Below are positions 24,821 to 31,321 of a DNA stretch of 64,000 nucleotides, piece by piece. Position 1 is the first letter of the stretch, and every line of letters starts with the position of its first letter. The notes under the pieces were generated by a model. It was not told the DNA's origin. It saw only the letters and a program-made list of their open reading frames with translations, and searched no databases. Made by a program: the position numbers and the translations under genes. Source of the stretch: Olleya sp. YS (GTDB taxonomy: Bacteria; Bacteroidota; Bacteroidia; Flavobacteriales; Flavobacteriaceae); contig NZ_CP121685.1 of NCBI RefSeq assembly GCF_029760915.1, positions 1-64,000 of the forward strand. The letters are read 5' to 3'.

Positions 24821-25504
24821 ATGAAACATTTAGTTATTGTTGGAGGCAGTAAAGGCATAGGTAAAGCTATTACAGAAACCTTTTTAAATAATCACAAAGT
24901 CACAAATATTAGTCGCTCTGCTCCAGAGCTAACTCATAATAATCTAACGCATTATAGTTGCGATGTATTAACAGATGATTTACCAGACATAGAAAGCGTA
25001 GATACGTTAATTTATTGTCCTGGAAGTATTAATTTAAAACCTATTGGACGTTTAAAATTAGACGATTTTAGAGAGGATTTTGAAATTAATGTACTAGGTG
25101 CAGTTAAAGCCATACAAAAGTATATAGACCCATTAAAAAAAGGACAACATCCATCTATTGTACTTTTTAGTACTGTAGCCTCTAAACTAGGTATGCCTTT
25201 TCATGCAAGCGTTGCAGCGTCTAAAAGTGCAGTTGAGGGATTAGTAAAATCTATTGGAGCAGAAATGGCTCCAACAGTAAGGATTAACGCTATTGCACCT
25301 ACCGTTACAGATACAGATTTAGCTTCAAAGTTACTACGTAATGAGAAAATGATTGAAAACATGACCGAACGCCATCCGCTTAAAAAGTTTTTAAATCCTC
25401 AAGAAGTTGCAGATATGGCAGAATTCTTAACGTCTACCAAAGCTGCGTCAATTTCGGGACAAATATTTGAAATGGACTGCGGAATTGTAAGTTTTAAAAT
25501 TTAA
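24821..25504 (+). CDS. SDR-family oxidoreductase lacking the catalytic Tyr
   Basis: From the ATG at 24821 the protein has 227 residues and starts directly with the SDR nucleotide loop VGGSKGIGKAI (residues 7-17). An upstream in-frame start at 24767 lies within the terminator hairpin and is rejected. The usual catalytic YxxxK appears as V131-AAS-K135, so the general-acid Tyr is replaced by Val while the Lys is kept; a Ser stands at about 117 (VLFSTVA). It may bind NAD(P) without classical dehydrogenase chemistry. It begins an operon with glutathione peroxidase, TspO, SRPBCC and photolyase genes. Confidence 0.88.
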   Translation: MKHLVIVGGSKGIGKAITETFLNNHKVTNISRSAPELTHNNLTHYSCDVLTDDLPDIESVDTLIYCPGSINLKPIGRLKLDDFREDFEINVLGAVKAIQKYIDPLKKGQHPSIVLFSTVASKLGMPFHASVAASKSAVEGLVKSIGAEMAPTVRINAIAPTVTDTDLASKLLRNEKMIENMTERHPLKKFLNPQEVADMAEFLTSTKAASISGQIFEMDCGIVSFKI

Positions 25505-25507
25505 AGT

Positions 25508-26044
25508 ATGAATCCTTTTAAAGCATTTGCTGCCACCTTATTTTCAAAATCAGAATCAACCTTGATAGAGCCAATGTCTATTTACGATATCGAAATTAAT
25601 AGTTTGCAAGGCAAAACTATTAATTTAAAAACCTTTAAAGGTAAACATATACTATTTGTTAATGTTGCTTCAAAATGTGGATTCACATCACAATACAAAG
25701 ACTTACAGGAACTTCATGAAGCGCATAATGACAAACTACAAATCATTGGAGTACCATGTAATCAATTTGGAAATCAAGAACCTGGAGATGCAAATACAAT
25801 AGAAGAATTTTGTGAGGTTAACTATGGTGTATTGTTTTTGATTACAGAAAAAATAGATGTAAAAGGTAATAAACAACATCCACTTTACGAATGGTTAACC
25901 CAAAAGCAAAAAAATGGAGTTAGCAATTCTAAAGTAAAATGGAATTTCCAAAAATATTTAGTTAATCCTGAAGGGCAGTTAGTAGATTACTTTTATTCTA
26001 TGACCAATCCAAACAGTTCAAAAATTATAAAATACTTAAAATGA
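25508..26044 (+). CDS. Glutathione peroxidase-family thiol peroxidase
   Basis: This enzyme reduces hydrogen and lipid peroxides, usually using thioredoxin in bacteria. The 178-residue protein has the active Cys57 in NVASKCGFTSQY (Cys, not selenocysteine), the Gln in CNQFGNQEPG near 86, and the Trp in KWNFQKYLV. A roughly 20-residue lead with FKAFAATLFSK precedes the domain and is not a clear signal peptide. It lies 3 nt after the SDR stop and overlaps the TspO start by 4 nt (ATGA). Peroxide defence fits the light-stress context. Confidence 0.95.
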   Translation: MNPFKAFAATLFSKSESTLIEPMSIYDIEINSLQGKTINLKTFKGKHILFVNVASKCGFTSQYKDLQELHEAHNDKLQIIGVPCNQFGNQEPGDANTIEEFCEVNYGVLFLITEKIDVKGNKQHPLYEWLTQKQKNGVSNSKVKWNFQKYLVNPEGQLVDYFYSMTNPNSSKIIKYLK

Positions 26045-26502
26045 AACTATTAAAACCATTACTACTCTTTTTAGTCATCAATTTTGGAGGATTGGCATTA
26101 GGCAGTTGGCTTATGGATAATGGACCATCATCAGAATGGTACAATAATCTTAACCAAGCACCATGGACACCTCCAGGATGGGTATTTGGCGTAGCATGGA
26201 CGACCATAATGATTTGCTTTTCAATATACTTAGCATATTTATTTACAAAGATAAACACACAAAAACTAAAGCTAGTATTTGCATTACAAGTATTTTTAAA
26301 TGTTGTTTGGAATTATATTTTCTTTAATCAACATCAAGTTTTTTTAGGTTTAATTACAATTACAGCTTTAACAATAGTCATCTTTTATTTCTTCTTTAAT
26401 TACAGACAAGAAATGAAAAACTTAAGTTATTTACTACTACCCTATATGGTATGGCTACTTATTGCTACTTCACTTAATGGATATATTTTATTAAACAACT
26501 AG
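26041..26502 (+). CDS. TspO/MBR family membrane protein
   Basis: The 153-residue protein has five hydrophobic helices and the family signature: WYNNLNQAPWTPPGWVFGVAWTTIM, then VVWNYIFFNQHQVFLGL. Bacterial TspO binds porphyrins and cholesterol-like molecules, modulates tetrapyrrole levels and responds to light or oxidative stress. In this operon, control of photosensitising porphyrins is a reasonable role. It overlaps the glutathione peroxidase stop by 4 nt and lies 12 nt before the SRPBCC gene. Confidence 0.94.
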   Translation: MKLLKPLLLFLVINFGGLALGSWLMDNGPSSEWYNNLNQAPWTPPGWVFGVAWTTIMICFSIYLAYLFTKINTQKLKLVFALQVFLNVVWNYIFFNQHQVFLGLITITALTIVIFYFFFNYRQEMKNLSYLLLPYMVWLLIATSLNGYILLNN

Positions 26503-26514
26503 AAATCAATTTGT

Positions 26515-26976
26515 ATGAAAATATACAGACTACATAAAAAACAAAATTTACCAATTACTAAAGTTGAAGCTTGGAAGTTTTTATCAGATCCAAAAAATCT
26601 AAAGACTATCACTCCAGATTATATGGGCTTTAATATCTTGTCTGGTGCAGACAGACCTATGTTTGCAGGTCAAATTATACAATATATTGTCACACCAGTG
26701 TTAGGGATTAAAACTAAATGGGTTACAGAAATTACACACGTTAAGGAAGGTGAGTATTTTGTAGATGAGCAACGTTTTGGTCCTTACGCTTTATGGCATC
26801 ATAAACATTTTATAAATGATATTGATGGTGGTGTAGAAATGGAAGATATTATAGATTATAAAATACCTTTAGGTTTTCTAGGTCAGTTAGCTCATCCTAT
26901 TCTAGTCAAACCCAAGTTAGAAGAAATCTTTAATTATAGAACTAAAAAGCTTGAAGAGCTGTTTGGTAAATATTAA
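26515..26976 (+). CDS. SRPBCC (START-like) domain protein
   Basis: The 153-residue protein starts with the typical Bet v1-like opening: MKIYRLHKKQNLPITKVEAWKFLSDPKNLKTITPDYMGF. The fold includes YFVDEQRFGPYALWHHKHFIND and VEMEDIIDYKIPLGFLGQLAH. Such domains hold hydrophobic ligands. Homologues with exactly this start are frequently encoded next to photolyase genes, but the ligand is unknown. It lies 12 nt after the TspO stop and 29 nt before the photolyase start. Confidence 0.88.
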   Translation: MKIYRLHKKQNLPITKVEAWKFLSDPKNLKTITPDYMGFNILSGADRPMFAGQIIQYIVTPVLGIKTKWVTEITHVKEGEYFVDEQRFGPYALWHHKHFINDIDGGVEMEDIIDYKIPLGFLGQLAHPILVKPKLEEIFNYRTKKLEELFGKY

Positions 26977-27005
26977 ATAAAAAAATAAAGACTTATAACT
27001 CAAAA

Positions 27006-28310
27006 ATGAAAAAACAAGTAAATATATTCTGGTTTAGACGCGATTTAAGATTAGACGATAATCTTGGGTTTTACAATGCCCTAAAATCTGATTATCCTGT
27101 GTTACCTATTTTTATTTTTGATAAAGAAATATTAGATAAACTACCAGAAGATGATGCACGTATTACCTTTATTTTTGAAACGCTACAAAATATGCGTAAT
27201 ACACTACAAGAGGAGCATAACAGTAGTTTAGCAATGTTTTATGGCACACCAAAAAACACGTTTGAACAATTGATTAAAGACTATCAAATTAACACTGTGT
27301 TTACCAATCATGATTATGAACCTTATGCAACAGAGCGTGACAAAACTATTAAGTCGTTATTAGAAGACCATAATATTAAGTTTAAGACCTATAAAGATCA
27401 AGTTATTTTTGAAAAAGATGAAGTCGTAAAAAAAGATGGCGACCCTTATGTGGTATACACACCATATATGAGAACATGGAAAGAACAATTTAAATCACAT
27501 GATTTAGACATTTACTATACTAATTCCTATCTAAATAATCTCATAGAACATACAAGATTACCTAATGTTAGCCTGTCGGATATGGGCTTTAAAACATCCT
27601 CACAAGAGATTAAAGATTATACAGTAACACCAACACTAATACAGGAGTATGAAGATACCAGAAATTTTCCTGCTAAAGACAGTACGTCTCGTTTAGGGCC
27701 TCATTTACGTTTTGGAACTGTCAGTGTTAGGAAAATGGTTAAAAAGGCTATTGCCGAAAAAAATGAAATTTTTTGGCAAGAGTTAATTTGGCGTGAGTTT
27801 TTTATGCAAATCTTATGGCATTTTCCACATACTAAAGACGAAGCGTTTAAATCTAAATATGATCGTATAGAATGGCGTAACAACGAAAAAGAATTTAAAG
27901 CATGGTGTGAAGGTAAAACGGGTTATCCTTTAGTAGATGCTGGTATGCGACAACTTAACCAAACAGGATTTATGCACAATCGTGTGCGTATGTTAGTTGG
28001 TAGTTTTTTATGTAAACATTTATTAATTGATTGGCGTTGGGGAGAAGCCTATTTTGCAGAGAAACTACACGACTATGAGATGGCATCTAATGTTGGAAAT
28101 TGGCAATGGGTTGCAGGATCTGGTGTAGATGCTTCACCATATTTTAGAATTTTTAATCCAACCACACAAATAGATAAGTTTGACAAGGAACATAAATTTA
28201 TTAAGCAATGGGTTCCAGAGTATCAAGAATCTAATTATCCAGAACCGATAGTAGACCATAAAGAAGCAAGAGAGCGCTGTTTAAAGGTCTATAAGGAAGC
28301 GGTTGGATAA
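27006..28310 (+). CDS. phrB: Class I CPD photolyase
   Basis: This enzyme repairs cyclobutane pyrimidine dimers using light and FADH-. The 434-residue protein has the antenna domain (FWFRRDLRLDDN) and the FAD domain with SRLGPHLRFGTVSVRKM, WQELIWREFFMQILWHFP and GYPLVDAGMRQLNQTGFMHNRVRM. The flavin and electron-transfer segment MASNVGNWQWVAGSGVDASPYFRIFNP is canonical, including the Asn and both Trps. It therefore has the complete repair set, unlike the paralogue at 21442. It ends the SDR operon. Confidence 0.97.
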   Translation: MKKQVNIFWFRRDLRLDDNLGFYNALKSDYPVLPIFIFDKEILDKLPEDDARITFIFETLQNMRNTLQEEHNSSLAMFYGTPKNTFEQLIKDYQINTVFTNHDYEPYATERDKTIKSLLEDHNIKFKTYKDQVIFEKDEVVKKDGDPYVVYTPYMRTWKEQFKSHDLDIYYTNSYLNNLIEHTRLPNVSLSDMGFKTSSQEIKDYTVTPTLIQEYEDTRNFPAKDSTSRLGPHLRFGTVSVRKMVKKAIAEKNEIFWQELIWREFFMQILWHFPHTKDEAFKSKYDRIEWRNNEKEFKAWCEGKTGYPLVDAGMRQLNQTGFMHNRVRMLVGSFLCKHLLIDWRWGEAYFAEKLHDYEMASNVGNWQWVAGSGVDASPYFRIFNPTTQIDKFDKEHKFIKQWVPEYQESNYPEPIVDHKEARERCLKVYKEAVG

Positions 28311-28358
28311 ATTGGATAAAAAATAAATTCTGATAAAGATCAAATCAATTAATATAAA

Positions 28359-28393
28359 ACTCTGTAATTTATTGTCAAATTTACTGTAGAGTT
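28359..28393. repeat. Imperfect inverted repeat upstream of the BLUF gene
   Basis: AACTCTGTAA (28359-28368) and TTACTGTAGAGTT (28381-28393) form an interrupted dyad, with outer 6-bp arms AACTCT/AGAGTT and inner GTAA/TTAC. It lies about 80 nt before the BLUF ATG, within a 163-nt gap. It may be an operator or a weak hairpin behind the photolyase gene; there is no T-run. Confidence 0.4.
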
Positions 28394-28473
28394 AGTTATA
28401 TATTATTAACTTTATGTTCATTCAAGCTATTAATCCATACCAATCGCGTTAAAAACGTCGATAAACCAACAAC

Positions 28474-28908
28474 ATGTACCAACTTAATTACCATTCAAAA
28501 TCAAAATCAGGGTTAGTTCTAAAAGATCTAGAAAACATTCTTGAAAGTGCTATCTTCACAAATTCCTCAAGAGATATTACAGGTTGCCTTATTTTTCATA
28601 ATAAAAATTTTGTACAAATATTAGAAGGTAAAAAAAAGGATGTACAAGACGTTTATGAAAAAATTAAAATGGATAATAGACACTCTGATGTCACATTACT
28701 TTGGGAAAATAAGGTAGACAAACGATATTTCCCGGAATGGAATATGGCCTACCACAAACCAGAAAATGAAAACTTAAAACAATATGTCAATAACCTAATG
28801 TTACTTTCAGCTCTTTCAGATAGATCGACAGGATCGTTACTAAGTTTTTGGGCAACTGTCCGTAAAATATTAAATAATGATAAAAAACATCAACTAAAAG
28901 AAATTTAG
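28474..28908 (+). CDS. BLUF-domain blue-light photoreceptor
   Basis: BLUF proteins bind FAD non-covalently and signal through a hydrogen-bond switch. The 144-residue single-domain protein has Tyr6 (NYHSKS), Asn30 (TNSSRDITG) and Gln48 (FVQILEG). Their spacing is the same as Tyr8, Asn32 and Gln50 of cyanobacterial PixD. The conserved DNRHSDVTLLWENKVDKRYFPEWNMAY supplies the W-x-M region. About 45 residues of C-terminal helix follow, with no effector domain, so it must act through a partner. A small membrane protein gene starts 6 nt later. Confidence 0.94.
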   Translation: MYQLNYHSKSKSGLVLKDLENILESAIFTNSSRDITGCLIFHNKNFVQILEGKKKDVQDVYEKIKMDNRHSDVTLLWENKVDKRYFPEWNMAYHKPENENLKQYVNNLMLLSALSDRSTGSLLSFWATVRKILNNDKKHQLKEI

Positions 28909-28914
28909 CATTTA

Positions 28915-29139
28915 ATGAGCAAAACTTGGATACTTATATTATCAATTTTACTGTTTTTAATACTCACTTTTGTGTATTGGAAATTAACTAGAGGGTATGT
29001 GCAACGAGTTATGGGTGAAAAAATGTGGTCGCATTGGGGAAATCGCACATTTTATTGGACCAATGTGCTATTAGTTAGTGGGTCGTTGACAGTATTGGTT
29101 ATTTACCTTCTTAAAGGATCCAATATTATAGATTTTTAA
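28915..29139 (+). CDS. Small two-helix membrane protein downstream of BLUF
   Basis: The 74-residue protein has two predicted membrane helices, about residues 4-24 and 48-66, joined by a cytoplasmic or periplasmic loop with RGYVQRVMGEKMWSHWGNRTFYW. I recognise no family. It lies 6 nt behind the BLUF gene, so co-expression is likely. An interaction between BLUF and this protein is possible but speculative. It is the last gene of the light island; the gene beyond it is convergent. Confidence 0.7.
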   Translation: MSKTWILILSILLFLILTFVYWKLTRGYVQRVMGEKMWSHWGNRTFYWTNVLLVSGSLTVLVIYLLKGSNIIDF

Positions 29140-29151
29140 TTGTCTACAAAA

Positions 29152-29700
29152 TTAAATCCAACCTTCACGTTTTGCTAATTCTTCGATATGTGCATAGTGA
29201 TGGTTACAATGCCAAGCATAAATCCCTAAATTTTCGGTTAACGCTACTGTTTCATTACCTTCTGGATGGATAAATGTTCGATGTAACTGCTCTAAATTTA
29301 GTCCTTTAACAAAATATACCAATTTAGCATGCACAGCCTTTATATGATATAATGATGCATCAATAGGTTGACTATAATCGTGTTGCTTAGCCCAATCTTG
29401 TTCGTTATATGCTTTAATAATAGGGTTATCTTCAGTCATAGCCCATTTAAATCTGGTGTAACTATTATGATGACTATCTGCAACGTGATGTACAACTTGC
29501 CTAACCGTCCAGCCCTCTGGTCTGTATGGTGTGTCCAATTGTTTGTCTGTAAAATCAGACACTAATTGCTCCAGTCTATTTGGAAAATGTTCTAAAATAG
29601 AAATCCAAGCATCTATTGTAGACGCTGAAATAGTTGTTGGACAATCAAATGTACCTATAGGATATTTAAGCTGTTCTAATTCTTGGTCAGTCATAAGCAT
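29152..29700 (-). CDS. YfiT-like putative metal-dependent hydrolase (DinB superfamily)
   Basis: The 182-residue four-helix-bundle protein fits the DinB/YfiT group. Metal-binding histidines appear in RQVVHHVADSHHNSYTRFKWA and the C-terminal YAWHCNHHYAHIEELAKREGW. The family-typical start DLEQLKYPIG-like string is seen as ELEQLKYPIGTF. Some relatives transfer bacillithiol or other thiols. Flavobacteria lacking bacillithiol carry similar genes, so the exact reaction is uncertain. It converges with the light-island end at a 12-nt gap and lies downstream of the PPIase gene's terminator. Confidence 0.88.
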   Translation of the reverse strand: MLMTDQELEQLKYPIGTFDCPTTISASTIDAWISILEHFPNRLEQLVSDFTDKQLDTPYRPEGWTVRQVVHHVADSHHNSYTRFKWAMTEDNPIIKAYNEQDWAKQHDYSQPIDASLYHIKAVHAKLVYFVKGLNLEQLHRTFIHPEGNETVALTENLGIYAWHCNHHYAHIEELAKREGWI

Positions 29701-29710
29701 AAAAGTAAAT

Positions 29711-29763
29711 AAAAAAACCTCAAAAGTTCCGAAACGTTGGAATTAATCTTTTGAGGTTTTTTT
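29711..29763. terminator. Bidirectional-looking terminator behind the PPIase gene
   Basis: AAAAAAACCTCAAAAG pairs with CTTTTGAGGTTTTTT, and the inner TTCC/GGAA arms extend the hairpin. On the minus strand it ends in a T-run, so it terminates the peptidylprolyl isomerase gene before the YfiT-like gene. Confidence 0.88.
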
Positions 29764-29799
29764 ATCTAATAGCTAAAGGCTAAAACCAAAAGCATTTTT

Positions 29800-30732
29800 T
29801 TAACTAACAGCTACAAGCTCTACATCAAATACAAGAATAGCATCTGGTGGAATCACTCCTCCTGCTCCTCTTGCTCCATATCCTAAATCTGAAGGAATTA
29901 CAAATCGTGCTTTATCACCTACGTTTAATAATTGGATACCTTCGTCCCAACCAGAAATAACTTGTCCTACTCCTACTTGAAAATCTAAAGGTTGGTTACG
30001 CTTGTAAGAACTATCAAACACTGTTCCGTCTGCTAGTTGACCTTTATAATGTACAGATACTTGGTTACCCTTTTCTGCTTTTTTACCATTTCCTTTTTGG
30101 ATGATTTGGTAACGTAAACCGCTTTCTGTCTCTTCAAAACCTACAGCTAATTTATCTAAGGCTTCACGTTTTGCTTCACGTTCTGCAGCAACACGTTTTT
30201 CTCTAGCTCCTTCAAACGTTCTAAAGGCTTCAATAGCATTAAAGTTTTCTGCATCCTTACCGACTCTTACAATTTCTAAAGTGTCAATTTGATCACCTTG
30301 TGCTATTGCATCAACTACATCTTGACCTTCAATAACTTTTCCAAATACTGTATGATTACCATCTAACCAATCTGTTGCAATATGAGTGATAAAAAACTGA
30401 CTACCATTGGTTCCAGGTCCAGCATTAGCCATACTTAAAACGCCAGGTCCATCATGCTTTAATTGAGGGTGGAACTCGTCATCAAACTTGTAACCTGGAT
30501 TTCCTGTTCCTGTACCTTGAGGACAACCACCTTGTATCATAAAATCTGGAATCACTCTATGAAATTTTAAACCATCATAATAAGGCGTCCCTTGAGGTTT
30601 TACAGCATTTTCCATATTTCCTTCTGCTAAAGCTACGAAGTTTCCTACGGTTCCTGGTGTTTTTTCAAATTCCAAAGCGACTAAAATTTCGCCTTTTGTT
30701 GTATTAAATTTTGCGTATAATCCGTCTTGCAT
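29800..30732 (-). CDS. Cyclophilin-FKBP fusion peptidylprolyl isomerase
   Basis: The 310-residue protein (start ATG at 30732) joins two prolyl isomerase types. The cyclophilin domain is at about residues 5-160, with [43 protein letters not shown] and [16 protein letters not shown] charged helical linker (about 165-205) is followed by an FKBP domain with [54 protein letters not shown] and [14 protein letters not shown]. Both active sites look complete. No signal peptide is seen, so it is cytoplasmic. An upstream start at 30774 lies beyond the -7 box and is rejected. Confidence 0.94.
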   Translation of the reverse strand: MQDGLYAKFNTTKGEILVALEFEKTPGTVGNFVALAEGNMENAVKPQGTPYYDGLKFHRVIPDFMIQGGCPQGTGTGNPGYKFDDEFHPQLKHDGPGVLSMANAGPGTNGSQFFITHIATDWLDGNHTVFGKVIEGQDVVDAIAQGDQIDTLEIVRVGKDAENFNAIEAFRTFEGAREKRVAAEREAKREALDKLAVGFEETESGLRYQIIQKGNGKKAEKGNQVSVHYKGQLADGTVFDSSYKRNQPLDFQVGVGQVISGWDEGIQLLNVGDKARFVIPSDLGYGARGAGGVIPPDAILVFDVELVAVS

Positions 30733-30754
30733 GTCATTGTTTTTTAATAAGGTG

Positions 30755-30762
30755 CAAAGATA
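30755..30762 (-). promoter_or_regulatory. Bacteroidota -7 box for the cyclophilin-FKBP gene
   Basis: The minus strand reads TATCTTTG, an exact TAnnTTTG, 23 nt before the chosen ATG. No good TTG is found at 17-23 nt upstream. It supports the start at 30732. Confidence 0.55.
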
Positions 30763-30821
30763 GGAAACTAACATGCAAGTTTAAAAGTTAAAACTAGAAA
30801 GTTTGATCGGCTAATTTTTAG

Positions 30822-30829
30822 TAGTTTTG
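30822..30829 (+). promoter_or_regulatory. Bacteroidota -7 box for the 144-residue unknown gene
   Basis: TAGTTTTG matches TAnnTTTG, with TTTG at 30802-30805 spaced 16 nt upstream, slightly short. The ATG at 30849 is 19 nt downstream. Confidence 0.45.
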
Positions 30830-30848
30830 ACCAAATTAAAATAAAAGA

Positions 30849-31283
30849 ATGGGAATTTTTAGCAGTTTCAAAAAGAAACAAAACCAAGAAAATAGTGATC
30901 CAAATTATATTGAAACCATCTTAAAACATAGTCAAGATGAACCTCTTGGTGTAGCAGATAATAATCTGATTTATGCAGGATATAATGAGCTAGGTGGTTA
31001 TTATTACTTTCAGACTTATGTAATTGGTAAATTTAAACTTAAAACCAAAACTGGTGCAAAATTGCGCATAGAAGGTACTAATTACACTTTAGATTTAAAT
31101 GCTGATATGGATGAACTAGAATCTGAACCAGCAGACATATTTAAAGGTTATGTTACCAGAATAGATTTTGAAATTGAAAAAGACGTAGTAGAAACCATAA
31201 GACGTTCGACAATTAAAGAACTAATATTAACTACTAAAAAAAACAAACTTGTTTTTAAGCCTTTTAAAAAATCTGAAGTTTAA
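30849..31283 (+). CDS. Conserved-looking unknown cytoplasmic protein
   Basis: The 144-residue protein is not recognised. It begins MGIFSSFKKKQNQ, a basic, possibly membrane-contacting start, and is otherwise beta-rich: GGYYYFQTYVIGKFKLKTKTGAKLRIEGTNYTLDLNADMDELESEPADIFKGYVTRIDFEIE, then IKELILTTKKNKLVFKPFKK. There is no signal peptide or membrane helix. Divergent from the PPIase gene across 116 nt, it has its own -7 box, and it is convergent with recQ. Confidence 0.7.
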   Translation: MGIFSSFKKKQNQENSDPNYIETILKHSQDEPLGVADNNLIYAGYNELGGYYYFQTYVIGKFKLKTKTGAKLRIEGTNYTLDLNADMDELESEPADIFKGYVTRIDFEIEKDVVETIRRSTIKELILTTKKNKLVFKPFKKSEV

Positions 31284-31291
31284 AACAAAAT

Positions 31292-31321
31292 ACTTTTTAC
31301 TTTTCACTTTTCACTTTTCAC
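31292..31321. repeat. Heptamer tandem repeat (ACTTTTC)n between convergent genes
   Basis: About four units of ACTTTTY fill the 38-nt gap from the end of the unknown gene to the recQ stop. The first unit has T instead of C at position 7. It looks like a small slippage-derived tract. Confidence 0.75.

Noticed and set aside
29368-29746. Two plus-strand open frames opposite the YfiT-like gene
   Set aside because: Both are antisense to a well-supported His-rich DinB-fold gene, and the second runs into the terminator region at 29711.
31292-31321. Short tandem repeat considered as a CRISPR remnant
   Set aside because: Units of 7 bp without spacers; simple slippage repeat.
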